Origin: Apus apus
Taxonomy: Eukaryota > Chordata > Aves > Apodiformes > Apodidae
Reading direction: 5' to 3'
Assembly: GCF_020740795.1 (NCBI RefSeq)
Contig: NC_067290.1
Span: 15,544,001 to 15,608,000 of the forward strand
Length of the DNA: 64,000 nt
Both the position numbers and the translations under genes were made by a program. The notes beneath the pieces are model-generated. The model was given only the letters and a program-made list of their open reading frames with translations, was not told the origin of the DNA and ran no database searches. Shown one piece after another: positions 25,501 to 39,930 of this stretch. Every line of letters starts with the position of its first letter. The first letter of the stretch is position 1.

Positions 25501-28242
25501 CAGCTCCTTGTGCCATCCCCTTTCCTTGTGGTGCTATGAGCATCTGCTACATGTGCAGATAAAAACTGTTTTTATCTGAAATTATTTTTTGCTGCTAATT
25601 TTTCTTCCTGGCACAAGGGATGACAAGCAGCCCAAACACAAGACAGGTCTACTACTTTGTTTGGCACTGACAGTTTAAAGGGACAGTAAAACTATATTGT
25701 AAGGTAAACCTTCATGACATCATGCCAAAGTAATTACTTAATATATCACTCTTCAAATGTATTTTTCAGTGTTTATGAGTCTATTCAAAGTGCTTGGATA
25801 ACAAGTGGGTGCACATTACACAGCATTTTTGTGTAAGTATACCACTGAAATCCTGTGACCCTGATGAACACAGACTATTGGCAATGTGTTCTGCAGAAGC
25901 TGTTACTGAAGTCTTCTAACATTAGAGCCTCTTCTCCTCTTGCAGATCAAAGCAAGTAATAGCTTTCTTGCATGAAGACCCTAAATTTAAGGTTTATTTA
26001 TCTAGCATTTTTCCCTCTTTTTAATTGTCATATATATGGAAAATATAGATACAAAAAATAGTCATATGGAAAAAACTAAGCTATTCAAGATATTCCATGT
26101 ACAAAGCTGTGAAATCTAGGATTTCAGTACTTTCAAGATAAATTCTCATAAGACTGTAACACATACACTTCGTGTTTTATATCATCCTTTCAGTTTCAAT
26201 ACTTAATATTTTTTCCTTCAAATATGTATCCCTTGATTACATTCAAGCACTGGAAAAACTTTAATGCCACAGAATCAGATGAAATCTTAACCTGTATTTT
26301 TTTTTTGGGCGGGAGGGAAGCCTTGCAAGATGAGATGATGTTACTGACACTGCAAGATCATTATCCAACACCAAGCTCCAAGTCTGAACTATGACACTAT
26401 GAGATAAATGAAAAGCATTTCTATAAAATCCTGAGTTCAAAAATACTGATTAAAAGCTGGAAAAAACTTTAGAGAGCAGCTGTAGACACTTTACAATTTC
26501 CATATTTACTACAGTCATCTGGTTTCTAAACAAGACAGCACTTACTCAAAAAAACCTACCTAAATAGGTCCACTGTCTATCTGCTATCAACATTACTCTA
26601 GCTGACAGTGCTATTGAAAAAAAAGTAATGGGAATGAAAGAGAAACGTATGTCTGAATCTATTCCAAATAGATTTTATTGCTACTTACTTTTTAAAGACT
26701 CAAATAAACTACTCTAAACTTTCAAGCTGGTCATCTGGCTCCCATTTGTACTAACTGCCAAAAATACACAATGAGGAAAAGGATGGGGGAGGAAGAAATG
26801 CATCCAGAAAACTGCTACTTATAGTTCAGATGAAAATTCTACACCTGGACAGTGTTTACTAAGTTACCTATAGAACAGATACAGAACTTGCCTCTAAACC
26901 AGTATTTATTGTGAGACCAATTTTTCAGTAAATTGCCTAACAAGTCATTCAATGAAGCATTTAGGCATTAATTATTTGTCTGAAGATCAACACACACATA
27001 CAATTCTAAAAAGTACTTTTTCTTTCAAAAACTTTTCCGACTGTAAAGTTTCCATTTCATACTTAGGTGAAAACTTCTCTAAACATATACAACTTGTAAT
27101 GAAACATTTTATTACTCATAGAACGTGACTAATATGGTATACGTATGTTTTGGCTCTACCTCTGTCTCAGAAAGCAGCTGCTTTGTCTCTTAGCTAAACC
27201 ATTAAACAAAATGGGTAACACATGCTTTGTTATAGACCTCTAGTTCGCACAATTAATATTTGATTTACAGAAAAAGCCTTAGCAATTATAAGTTTTAAAT
27301 CACCACAAAGCAGAAGGCTACCATTTTAACAAATAATATTAAAAGTAGGATGAGCTAGACAACTTAACATTTACAGACGTTATTCAAAGTACAACCCCCC
27401 TGCTCCAGGATATTACCTCTTACCCTAGGGAAAGAATGCTGGCAAAGCATTTCTTATCCCATGGAAAGCACTTTTATGGCTGTCAAACTCTGAAAGAGCA
27501 TTCATTTAAACAATTTGGATGTAATTAATAACTTTACTCTTAATCAATCCACTTTAGCTTAACATATAGATAAGGATATATGGTTTTATGACAATTACAG
27601 AAGAACATTGAATCTGCTAAAACGGTAAGTGGACTTTTTTCATAAATGTATATTAGCCTAAACCTTAAATACAAAACTTAACTACAGTAAATAGGAAAAA
27701 AAACGCTGTATAAAGATTAAGTTACTGCGTGTATTTAAAAATGTTTTAAGCATTATGCTTGTAGCCTCCTCCCCCTGCCCAAAAAGTATACAACCTGTAA
27801 AATATTGGAGAGGTGTTATGTTCTCTTCTTTACTTCCAAATGTAAAGACAAAGATAATGAGATTATCATTACAGAGCATTTACATTTGAAAATAACTATT
27901 TTCACAAACAAAATGCATTTGAACCTCTCTCCTTTTGATTAGTTCAGCTACATACATGCCAAATGTTTTGTAAAATACTTAAAATCCTCTTGCTATTAAC
28001 ATAACACACTGGGAAACAAGCAAATGCAATTAGGATAATATTTTCCTTATTTGTTGGAAAAAATTTCTTCATTATTTCCCAGTTTCTTTTCACATTAAGA
28101 ACAATTTATATAATGCTACAGTCTAATTAAAGGACATGAAGAGTTAAAACTTGCTCCATGTTCCTTATGCGTTAGAAACCCCTGCCAACTAGTCCTCTAG
28201 GCTTTAAATATTGTTTTGACGGGATTGCATTTTCATTTGCAG
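22561..28242. other. OMD-OGN intergenic region
   Basis: AT-rich DNA with no convincing gene. Small frames here (for example 23961-24335) lack homology I can recognise and splice context. A 5' noncoding OGN exon probably lies upstream of 28243, because that exon begins at a good acceptor (TTTTCATTTGCAG), but it was not identified. Confidence 0.5.
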
Positions 28243-28317
28243 GCACAAAGAAAATATTCTCCGTAGTCAAACACACGAGCAGATCATCGCCAGCTCAGTG
28301 AGATGTTCCATGCAAGA

Positions 28318-31300
28318 ATGAAGACTTTGCAGACTACTTTTTTTTTGTTTGTGTTTGTACCTTTGATAAATTCAGCACCACCTATACAGCAAGAATCACT
28401 CCAGTTTTATGAGTATGATACAGATGTTACCATGGGAAGCCTGATCCAACAAGATTATGATATGCAATCCAAGGATATAAGAAAGGTATTCTATTTATAT
28501 TATCAGTTTAATATTTTTATCTGCTAAGCATTATATGACTGAGGTGTTACATGCATGTATTCAAGATTTATAGTAAAGTCTTATAATAATAGCAAACCAT
28601 AAAATGGTTTCAGACATAGGGAAAGCCACAAATTAAAACCACAAAATTGCTACCCTTGCTACAGTTTGAGAAACTCAGAAAAGACAGGTTTTCACAAATA
28701 AAACTAAAGCATAATTTTTAACTATGTTGTAGTTATGTGTCTACTGTTGTAAGAGTTTCAAGAATGGAATATACTAGTATACTAGCTCAACAGTTTGAGT
28801 AACATTGTATTAATACAGTAAGTTAGTTACCGCTGATTTATTAAGGATTTTTTTTAATACCCAAGTAATACTTGAATTAGTACTTTTTATTGGACATAAC
28901 CTGCCTGCATAAACCACAGGTTCTCTTTTGACTTACCAAATAACCAGGGGTTTTTTGCCTTGGTTTTTCAGGGGTGGGTTGTTTGGTTTTGTTTTTTTTT
29001 ACAACTCAACATTTACCAGACCTGAACTGCTACAGAATGTCGACTCCTATGTTAGTCACCTACATTATTAACACTTTGAGAGTCTTAAAAGTAACAATAA
29101 AGATGATACCTCAGGGCACTCACCAGCACCCCCAAATGGTCAATTCTAAACTTTTTTTGCTATGTGCCTGTTAAGACAAAACCCAAGGACAATTAAATTA
29201 ACTCCAACAGCCTGAGCTGACAGGGACAGTTAAAAACCTTACACCTCTGTTCAGACTGCCTCTGACTGGACCTAAACAATACACATCAAGGGAACAAGAT
29301 ACAACACTGACTGGGAAGCAAAACCAACAAACATTGCCCCAAGGCCAACCACCAAGGAAAACACCACATAACCAAACCCAGCAGTAACAACAACCAAGTA
29401 TTAATAAATTCAAGGAAGTTTTAATTTCTATCAACTGTACTTGTTACAACGACAGTCCGATAAACAAGAAAAAGCTTATAGCAAAAGGTAATTGGCTTAA
29501 GTAAAAAAAAAAATCACAGCATATATATACAAAAATTCTGTAGAGCTTTTTTCCCAATTCCACTTAAATCAGAGCCTTCTGCTGCTAGAATAAAGACAGC
29601 ACCTACATATTTATATTTAAAATTACTATTTTTAAATCTGACATCTGCCACAGTGATGAAGTAACACATTTCATAAACCTATGAAAAAGAGACTATTCAA
29701 GTGACTCTTAACTAATAGGTAGCTATACACAAATAATTTTTAAGAAAAATACCCAAAATGTTAACTTTAATCAGTTAGTCATAGCCTCTGATGATACTAA
29801 TTACTAAAATTGTTCTACTAAGAATACACTACTGTTTCAGTATAAAGAACAAGAGGAAATATACGTACAAGGAAATGGTGCCAACACATGTGCCACAGTC
29901 TAATCAAAGTCCATACTGGCAGTGCTATAAACTAGAGGTCTCCTGAAGGCCAATAGTTCTGCTTAGGATAATTCTAGGAATGCAGTCAGTCATTATTTCC
30001 ATCAGGTCAATTCTCCAATGACGTGTTCTCATTGCAAAATAATAAATTAGTTCCTTATGTGCAACAAATACATCTATACAAGTCGCAGTGTTCCCAATTT
30101 AAATCATGTGATGTGCAAACAAATCTTCTATTCATTTCTTGCACAAATTCTAGCTCCCAGAGTAAAGTGTTAACTGTAACTGAAATACATGCCAACAATT
30201 TTCTCAAACATGCCCAGTCTGAAATCTAACTTGCATGACAAATTTAACTCTTTACTATATGCTTGAACACACAATTAGAAAAAAATATTTTAAGTGAAAA
30301 GAATCAGGAGAAATCTACTTGTGTTAGCAATCAACAAAATTAAGTGAACTTTAGTCTACTACTAAGTAAAAGGTCAGCCAAGCAAAATTTATTACAATTA
30401 CTTGAAAACACAGCCACCCCCATCTTGAATACAAATATTAGAAGCTTAAAAACATGAAATCTTAATTTCCACGGCAAAACTGAATAACCTAATTAGACAC
30501 TGCCTCATATGTGGACTAATTCATTCAGTATAAACTATCAGTTTCATAGACCTTTGTGTGTTATAAAGATTATTAAGTACCTTGCAGAAGGTTTGAGATG
30601 CTTGAAGTACTTAGATGTAAAATTTTAATATGGTTTTATGGGGGCAATTTGTGTCTCATGAGTAAGTGCAAGACGCAGGTGGAATTTAAGTATGTAAGTA
30701 GGCCAACATTCCTTCAGTGTGTTCCCTACATATGTAAGTAATGAACTTTTGGTTGTTCTAATCCAAACAATCTTCTGCACTGATATTCCATGGCTAAGAA
30801 TTTCTATAGCTGACCAAGAAATATTCCAGTATACTGGGGTTTTTTTGTGTGTGTGTTTTGGGCTGGTTTTTTTGGTTGGTTTTTGTTTTGTTTTGGGTTT
30901 TTTTTCTTCTTTCTTTCTGGGGGGGGCAAGGGAGAATCTTTAATTTTGTGGGTTTAACAGTACTCTTCAACTTAGTTTTGCTTTCGCTGACATTTCCCAC
31001 TTGCAGAAATTAGTTGTACACTGTATTCTGCAGAGAACTCACATGCTTACTCTTTTCATAGATCACATCTCCAGTAGGATACTGTACTAGCAATTTACAC
31101 CTGGTACAGATATGGTATGTCAAGAAACATGGTTTTCATATAAGCATATTAAAAATGTCCCTTATGAGCCAAACACACTGCTGCAATAGAAGTGCAGTAG
31201 TTTTAAGTTCATTTACACAGAAGCCTCTACTGGCATGGAAACCTCAGTGCAGGACCATGTCTTCACATGCCTCATCAATATACCCACGCAAGCTAAACAT

Positions 31301-34300
31301 TTTTTGCAGAAGCCTTCTGTAAAATCTGCTGCTTGAGTCTAACTGTTCAGCTCATACCCCCAAGCTTCTCTACACCCAGCAATGCACAAGCTTTTATCTT
31401 ACACTGAAGTTTCATTCTACAACTGCTAAGTTGTTGTCAGCATTCCAGCTTGGGTATGAAAGCCTTACTAGAACAGAGCAAGCTATCCCAAACTCTATAC
31501 AAAAACAACAGACAAGAAAGAGCAATAGCCTGGACAGACAGCTGCAGGGAAGAGCCAAGGGATGGATGATTCACAGGCTAAAAATGGGTCAAAATGACAG
31601 AGGCTGGCCAAGATACTTGTTTCTCAGGCTTTACGTCAATTTCAGGGTTTCATTCTGCAGAATGCAATAACTTCCCACAGTAAAACACATGCAAACAACC
31701 AAATACTAAATAAAACAGTATCAAAAGTAATTTGACAGATAGTTCATCTACTAGAGCAATATGAAAGTAACACTGTGTGCCACATGCCTGAAAGGAGGGA
31801 AGGGGTTGGGGAAGATTTTTTTTTTAATTAAAAATAAAATAATTTCACTGTGAGCACTTGCAGTGCAAAACAAGATTTCTTCAACAGGAGTCTATACTCC
31901 TGCCAGGTTCTGATCCTTAAACACGTTTAGATAAAAACATCTTCCACACCTAATAATACACTTTTCTGTGTTTTCAATAGGGAGACAAAATGCATATTTG
32001 TCCTCCTCTGTCCTACAACTATTACCCATAAAAAAACCAAATTATGTTAATTCTGCATAAGAAAAGCAACCCAGGTGTTAGAACAGACTTAAGTACAGTT
32101 AATGGAAACACACAGTTATTTCAGCCAATACCTGAAAGAAACATATTTATAAACTAAGTTGTCTTGCAATTGAAAAGATGCAATTGCCATCTCAACAGGG
32201 AATTTGAGTAAGTGCAAAGTCAAGGTAATGATATTTCATGGAGATTACTTGGGTAAAAAACTCAACAAAATCATTTACATTCACAAAAATCCAATCAAAT
32301 TTTGCATTATGTGCAAAATCTATCTTCAGAACTCCAGGTTTTTGTAGACACCCATTGCTTCCATATTCTTCCCCCATCGTGTAGTCTATATTTTCTATTT
32401 GTATTTTGTGTCTACTGCTCTTTCCTAAAGTGCTTTACTTTTCTAAAGAACACTAGTAGTCCTGCCTTCCACAGTGAAGAGCTCATCTACAGATGGGCTA
32501 GTATATCACATTCACCATCCAGTAAACAAATATATTTTAAAAATTCGATGTCATAAGGAGTTACATCATAGGAAGCTCATTTTTAAAAGACCTGCTATTT
32601 AAGATCCTTGTCATACTCTGTGTTTTTATGTTTGGTATTTGTTTTTTTAAAAACAACATTTGCTCTGGACACAAAGGATGGAACAAATGTTTCTCTTGAC
32701 ACTTCCCTCAGACTGCAAGGGGATGACAACGAACTCAATGTACCTCCAACAAAAGATACAGGTAAGTAAATTCATATGAACATCTAAGCTCTCCAAAAGA
32801 ACATTTTAATAAACAAAGGATGACAAGGGATACAGAACTAATGTTATAGTTTACAAATATCTTTCCTATTGTCACAGTCCCATGGAAATTCTTCTAATGG
32901 AACAGACTGAAAAAATTTAAAGGATCCTCAGGTAAACTCCAAATACACAAACCACAGCTTACAAGAATCTCTACACACTACTCCAGTCATACTTGCTGTA
33001 GAGATGTGTCCAAGTTAGGCAAGACAACCAAGAAAAACAAAATAAACCTCATCAATAAGTTCCACAGTTTGTCCAAGTAAAGATGAAATATGATGTGCCT
33101 AAATTACTTAAATAGATTCCTTCAAAGAACTGGCTATTCTCAGTTTATATCTGATGATCAGGAAGGTCGATGTTTAAAATAGATCAGGAATATTCATCAC
33201 TGGCCTAAGTTTCTATAGGCTCTGAGGTGTATTGTCCAGATTTCTCCTAACAAGTCATAACGCTTTCTAAATATGAAAGAACAACATGTCTGCCAAACAG
33301 AGCACTGAAAAAGATACATGTATATTTCAGGTGCATTTGTGATCTAAGGTTACAAAAGCAACCAATGATTCAGCAAGGCCACTGGAGTGTGAATCTCCAA
33401 ATTTTTCATGAAGGTCAGTTATTGGCAAGTAACACCTGTCAACAAGCCCCCATCAAATGCAGAACAAACCTGCAGAGAACACCAAAGCTTGTAGTGGCAG
33501 ACAAGCAAACAAACTGTTGCCTTCTAAACAGTGACAGTTTCATAACCATTTTCCATTTCTTACAGTCTAGCATATGACAAACAAGACACTAAATCAAAAA
33601 AGGCAAATGGAGCAGAACTCAAGTCTAACAAATAGTAATATTCACAAAGCTAAAGGTCAAAAACTCAACTCCATTCTCTGAAGTACTTCTATAAGGGAAA
33701 AAAAGAAATTACTGTTACACATACTGGGTTGGCTTCCCAGTACTAGCTGGCTACTTCTGCCACTCTTTATTGGTTGTGGAAGAGTCCATTTTGCTTTGTA
33801 GTGATAACCAACTACCCTGCAGTATGAGACTACTCTGCACTACAGACAGACCAGTTTGGAAGCTAACCAAAAAAAACACAATATGGAAAACTCAGTAGCT
33901 CAACGGTAATGACAAAACTGGACTAAAAGCCATATTCATTATATGTACTTCTGCTGTCATACAGAAATAATGCAAAGCAGAAATGAATAATGCTCTACTA
34001 ATACTATGAGAAACTTGTCAGGCCATAATAGGCTTAAAGTGCATTAAGAGTTTCTCTCACTACTTAAGTTATAAACAACCTCAGTAAAAAAACAGATTGC
34101 CTAAAGTAATTATATAATCATATTTGCTGGAGTTTTTATAAAATTAAGATAGCAGGTAGGAATAACACAAGCATCATGACCCTGCCAGAAATGCTCCAAT
34201 GCAATGTGTGCACTTCTGGATGTTTCCTCCTGCATGAATTTCCCTTTCCAAAAGGATTGTTCTAAAGATGAAATTTAACATAGCCACAGAGTTACAGAGT

Positions 34301-36831
34301 TGCAGTTGTCATATTCACAATGTTCTAAGCCAACTAAAGACTGAAACTGAACTAAGATCAGTTAACAGGATCTCATATATGAGAATACAAAAAACAGAAA
34401 AGTCAAAAAAGTTCATTAAGTCTTTTCAGAACTTGGTATCAATAGAATATTTCAAGAAATCTGATGGGAAATCTTAAGATGCTAGGAAAATTCTATTGTG
34501 AATATTCAAGCTCAAGTCATTCAACTACCTTTTCACCGTCTAATTTTCTTTCAGATTTACCTACTTGTCTGCTCTGTGTCTGTTTAAGTGGATCAGTGTA
34601 TTGTGAGGAAATAGACATTGAAGCAGTACCCCCACTACCAAAGGAAACAGCATACCTTTATGCACGATTTAACAAAATAAAAAGAATAGCAGCCTCAGAT
34701 TTTGCTGACATTAGTAAGTAATGTTCAGATTTTAATTTCTGTTTACCTGGTAGTATGTTTAAACGTCTTGTCCCTTAACAGTATACCAAGATTATCAAAA
34801 TAAGATCTATTTTATACTTCATTAGATTTCATTATGTGTATTACTTATTTAATTCAATCCTTGTATTAGAACAGGAATTGTGGAGGCTAGATGGAAACCC
34901 ATTTTGGCCCATGTATCCATCTTTATGTTCCCACAAAATCAGAGAAATAAGAGATTTATAAGAACAGAATTTAACTCTGCATCCCAGACATTCTTAAATG
35001 ACCTAATATTTTTCCTTCAAATGCTCCAGTGACATCTCTCCCAACTACCTCACATGACAAATTCTATGAGTATCTGAAATCATGTTGTCTCTAAGAAAAA
35101 CAGAAAGGGACCAGAATATCTTCCTTATATATGCATTTTTTTAAATTTAAGCCAATGAGGAAATCCAAATGTGGATTTTATTAATATTTTAATAGTGTTT
35201 GTAATAGTAGATTGCAATTAGGATGGTGCAGCCAATAGTGTAATATAATTACGGCATGTGAAATGCGTATGGTTGTATAAATTCAATACTTAGATTTTAA
35301 TTTCTTTTGTGTAAAGCTACCTTGAGAAGAATTGATTTCAGTGGAAATAGGATAGAAGAAATAGAAGATGGAGCCTTTTCAAAGCTTCTGTTATTGGAAG
35401 AACTCTCTCTTGCTGAAAATCGACTTCTAAAGCTTCCTGCTCTACCTCCCAAACTAACAACATTTAATGCAAACCAAAATAGACTCAAAAGCAGAGGAAT
35501 CAAAGCAAATGCTTTCAAGGTAAGTAAAAGACAAAGATTTAGGTAACCAAAGTAAGTAAAATTAGTAACCAGACTATCTAGTACACCACTAAATAATTCT
35601 TCTGTATTTTTGTAATCTAAGAAACAAACTATGATGAAGAAGCTTTCTAGCTTTTGTTTCCTTTTGGAGGTACTTTGGACTAACAGTCCTTTGCACACTC
35701 ACTCATGTCATTTATTCAAGAAAATTTTCTACAAAATACCGCACCTGCTTTCTCTCTCTTAGAGAGAAAGAACAGCTCAACTCAAAACTTGTTGATGCAA
35801 ATATAGTTCTGAGGACCACATTCATACTAATACACAAGGATATAGCTTTATAGTGCTCTCAAGTTTTATAACTAATAAGCTGACACTGAAATTTCCAAAA
35901 CATAGAGGACCTGTCTGCGATTTTTTTGTTACAATAGAATTCAACATTCACAGCAAAGGAATGCTTTGTGTTAGATCACTTTACAAGTTTTCTACAGTAT
36001 CAGAAAAAAAAAAATACTGGTGTCTTGTAACAGGCATAAGTTACTTAACCTCAAGTAAGTTACATCAGCATTAATAATCCCTCTTTCTTTATATTAGAAG
36101 CTGACAAATTTGGCCTACCTCTACTTAGGACATAACGCACTGGAATCTGTTCCCCTTAATTTACCAGAAAGCCTACGTATTCTTCACCTTCAGGTATTTT
36201 CTAAGTATTTCCTTAACATTTTATTACAAATAGCATCTTCACATTGCAGTTGTGCTACAATCATCTAATGCTTCTCCAAATAAAACAATTAACCTCTAAT
36301 CTGTATGGCCACAAACATTCAGTATTCCAAAATGTTGAAGCTTTTGTATGGCAATTAATTAAACTGGTTTCTATATATCCAGGATAGGAAATGGTAAAAA
36401 ATAATCAATAATCTTGTATCAACGATACATTTCTAACATCAATAACAACCTCAAACTGCTTATCAACTAATTGACTGGTTTGTAGAGACTTGATTTGACA
36501 TATCTATGATATAGACAAATCAATCCTAATGACAATAAAATGGGATGGTAAGAGAAATCAAATTGAAGTTTGAAAATTCTTCAATATATATGGATACACG
36601 TATATACATATGCGTTTGTATTTATTATAAAAAGTATATAGAATTTGTTTTGTTTTGCAGTACAACAATATTACTACAATCACCGATGACACATTCTGCA
36701 AATCTAATAACACACGTTACATCCGCACGAGCATGGATGAGATACGGATGGAAGGCAACCCGATCGTCCTGGCAAAGCATGTTAATGCTTTTTCCTGCTT
36801 GAGAACACTGCCTGTAGGAACATACTACTAG
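28318..36831 (+). CDS. OGN: Osteoglycin / mimecan
   Basis: Class III small leucine-rich proteoglycan, secreted; in the family it affects collagen fibrillogenesis and can carry keratan sulfate. Coding exons: 28318-28485 (168 nt), 32677-32761 (85), 34555-34713 (159), 35317-35519 (203), 36098-36193 (96), 36661-36831 (171 with TAG). They total 882 nt, 293 residues, in frame throughout. [20 protein letters not shown] is the signal peptide. The class III cysteine cluster C89-x2-C92-x-C94-x6-C101 (CLLCVC...VYC) is followed by LRRs ([35 protein letters not shown]). The C-terminal ear repeat ends LPVGTYY. N-glycosylation motifs NVS, NIT and NNT are present. An in-frame ATG 15 nt upstream (28303) would add five residues; the start at 28318 agrees with the mammalian protein. 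The second exon has a poor acceptor (see findings). Confidence 0.96.
28486..32676 (+). other. OGN: OGN intron 1 (between coding exons 1 and 2)
   Basis: A 4.2-kb GT-AG intron. It holds a T/G-rich low-complexity block at 30838-30930 and a strand-asymmetric GT-rich (minus strand) block at about 29140-29430. No coding exon was recognised inside it. Confidence 0.75.
30838..30930 (+). repeat. Low-complexity T/G-rich tract
   Basis: About 90 bp made almost only of T and G on the + strand, with GTGTGTGTG, repeated GTTTT-like units, a CTTCTTTC patch and a run of eight G at its end. It gives rise to spurious lysine-rich and phenylalanine-rich frames on the two strands. Confidence 0.8.
32677..32761 (+). 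CDS. OGN: OGN coding exon 2 (85 nt)
   Basis: Encodes [15 protein letters not shown] and the segment up to the codon split before DLPTCLLC. The 5' border follows ACACAAAG and has an unimpressive pyrimidine tract. The 3' border is a good donor (GTAAGT). Because 85 is not a multiple of three, skipping it would shift the frame before the cysteine cluster. Confidence 0.85.
32762..34554 (+). other. OGN: OGN intron 2
   Basis: GT-AG intron of 1.8 kb (donor GTAAGT, acceptor TTTCTTTCAG). AT-rich; no repeats of note and no coding exon recognised. Confidence 0.85.
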
Positions 36832-37776
36832 CCACTGCTTCTGTAATTGTACATGCCAAAGCTTCATGGGAGCAACAGATATTCTTCTTCCTCTGTTTAC
36901 AGGTTTATAGCCCTTCCCTTACTAATGCCATTTTCCTTGCATAACCAGAACCTTTTACTGTGCTGAAACGTGGTTTTCCTCTGAAACAACTATTTCAAAA
37001 CAGCCACTTTATTAAGTAGTCACAATGTCACCCATGTTTTCAGAATTTTTTTCTGTTAATGAAAGTGTAAAAATACATATATGCACACACACATCTTCTC
37101 AACTTGTATTTCACCACCTTTGTGTGTAGCTAAAGATCACACAAGTAACTGTGTGTTTACATTCTTTACCAGTAGCCAGAACAATCACTACATGGTAATT
37201 TCAGGTAAATGCAAAGTATTCTTGGAGCAAGCTACAGAGGAAAAATTAAATCTATCTTAATCCCACTTTTTAAGTCTGAAATACAACTTTTTCAGCTGAC
37301 CTTCAAGAGGGTATTGGAGGAAGCTACATACAGAAGAAAGTTATGTTTAGAAATAGAATTTCTCAAAGTTTAACTTCATTAAAGCTTCCTTAAAAACTTC
37401 ATATCTGGCAAATGAGAATAATTCCTATTTAGGCTTTGTGTACCAAAAGCATAGCAAATTGAACTTTTCAAAGACGTGTTAAACATACTTCCACTATTTT
37501 GTGTTCAAAATAATCTGAACGTGTGTGTGTATTTCATTTTTACACAAGGTATTTTTAATTGAAATGCATAAATTCTGCTCAGCTCTACTAACAGGAGTAA
37601 TTTTTGTTACGTCAGCTTCCCATTTTAGTACAATGGTCCAAGTACAGCACAGTATGACTCCAGGTATCTTTGCTCTTAACAGTTTATGTAGACCAAGTTC
37701 CTTGTTCCACTTCTTTTTCTTGACAAAGAAATGTGACAATACAATTAACAGTAAAGCTGTTTCTACCTATAATAAA
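36832..37776 (+). other. OGN: OGN 3' UTR region, candidate poly(A) signal
   Basis: No coding sequence follows the OGN stop. The first clear AATAAA is at 37771-37776, about 0.94 kb downstream, so a 3' UTR of about 1 kb is plausible. Confidence 0.4.
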
Positions 37777-39869
37777 TAGAATTCCAGCTAGAAGTCAGTG
37801 AAGAGAAACTGAAGTACCCTTGTACAACAATACTTTCTCTCATTAGGGAAAAATCAAATCAGATCTTTAAGCTGGAAAGTTAATTCTCTAATCTAAAAAT
37901 AGTGTTAGCTTCAAGAAAATTAAACTAACATCAAGTGACTCAACTACTTTAAACTATGCAGTATATTAAAAACACACTGATGTGCAAGGCCTCAGAAGTC
38001 AGTTCACCTAAAACTAGACATAATAGATACATTACACAATTTTTAAAATTACGTAACTATGCATTTCTGACATTTCATTTTCAGTCTCTCCCCTCATACC
38101 TACCACAGGTATAAATTTTTCAGATTAATGAATGCCAGAAGTGTGCTAGTTACTATTACCAGATCAACTTTGTACTAATTTCAAAGATAGTATAGATTCC
38201 TAATTTGTAGAAATAGTTAAGCATCAAATGCATGATGATGTATCACTACGTCTAGAATACTGATTTTACAAGATATTTTATTAGTTTTGTTTATCTTATT
38301 TAGCTAAACCTTGATTTGTTAGTGCTTGTGCTATGGGGAATTAAGTGCACACTTAATTCTGAACATACTGATGCTCTGTCACTAAGAGTGTTGAGACCCA
38401 AGTTACTTTTTGTCACTTTTTAAGTGCCTGTGTCAAGCATCATCTGTGGGCTCATCTTGCTAGAAAGAGGATGCAACTATGACATGCAGAACAAAAGTAT
38501 TTTTGCCCTGAACCCATTACCCAAAGAAGAAATTCCATTGTTTTAATGCAACTGGGAGCCAATTAAGTCCAAAAAATAAGAATAATTTTCCCATGTAAGT
38601 CATAAAACTTTGATATTCACATGTTTTCAGCAAAAAGTAAAAAATAACCCCAAAGCACATAAAAAAACCATTCCATCTTCAAGCCAAATTTATACTGGGA
38701 AAAAAAAGCCACCAATTCTGTCATCCCACTTTTGATAAATGCCCAAGATAGAGAAAATAAAGCTAGAAGCGCAAGTGTAATAATATTACAAAATAGTGGT
38801 CTCATCTTATTCTCATCACACAGCATTTTACTAATTAAAGCTCTTTCCAGTATTAATAGGATCAGTAAATATCACTACAACTATTCCTATCAAAACAATT
38901 GTGTATACACAAATACCTGCTCATTTATGTAATCTATACACACGTGTAAGCATTCTAAGACATAATCACTGCCACGTTATTTTGACATTAAAATGTTGTA
39001 TATAGTTTTGAAAAAGTACTAAATATCAACAGTAACATTAATTAATGTTCTTAATATTTTGTAAGCAAATCAAAATAGACAACTGGTACCTTGAGAATGC
39101 CTCATGCAGGCAATAAATTATCTGATATGTTTTAATTTACTTTTCCTATTCATAGCAAATTAACTCAAAACATTAAATGAGAAGGGCTTCAGTATGCAGG
39201 ATTTCTTGCCTGTTTGTGTGACAAGTACTACTATGAAGCTGAATGTACACCATTTTGTTTACTTCTTATCACTCATTTCTGTTCTGTATTTCTAATAAAA
39301 TTTGAATATTTCTCTTGTGTATCATTATCAGCTTCAATAATCTGCTCTTCCAGAAATGCCAACAAGCTTCAGTTGTTCAGCCTCACAGCTGACTAAGGAT
39401 CCATCTAGATCAGAAAATTACTTGCTGATGTAAACCCATTTTTCAGATATAATATTTAATGTGGCAAGGTAGCAAGACCTGCCATTCAAAAGCCTTGGAC
39501 ACTTCACTCACCCCTTCGAAACGTAATTAGAACACTACCTTGTAGATTCTTTCCCTGCAGAATAGAGGAGGGGCAGAGGGTAGTAATGGTTATGCTCAAC
39601 TCTTGTTTGCATGTGTGTGAAGCATAGACATTGTAGATTAAACCAAGCAAAAGAACAATGTCAGGGAGTACTGTAAGCAGAAAATGCTTACGACTTTAAA
39701 ACTGCTTAAGAAAACACTTTAAAGGTAATCTCCAGAGCTATCTCCTTTCTATTTTTTATTTTTGCACTGCTTTTTAAAACAAGGAACATTTACAACAGTG
39801 TGCTGAATCACTGTCCTGGAAAACAAAGCAACTGCAGTCATGAAGCTGATCTAAGGCTCAGAAAGCATT

Positions 39870-39930
39870 AAGTAAAAAAAACCACAAAACAAAAAACCAA
39901 ACAAACAAAACAACAAAACACCACACCACA
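39870..39930 (+). repeat. A/C-rich simple repeat
   Basis: Interspersed AAAAC/AAAC/CACAAA units over about 60 bp. Low complexity, no coding potential. Confidence 0.8.

Noticed and set aside
35297..35698. 133-residue open frame antisense to OGN exon 4
   Set aside because: A shadow of the LRR exon on the other strand, extending into the intron; no splice context or homology.
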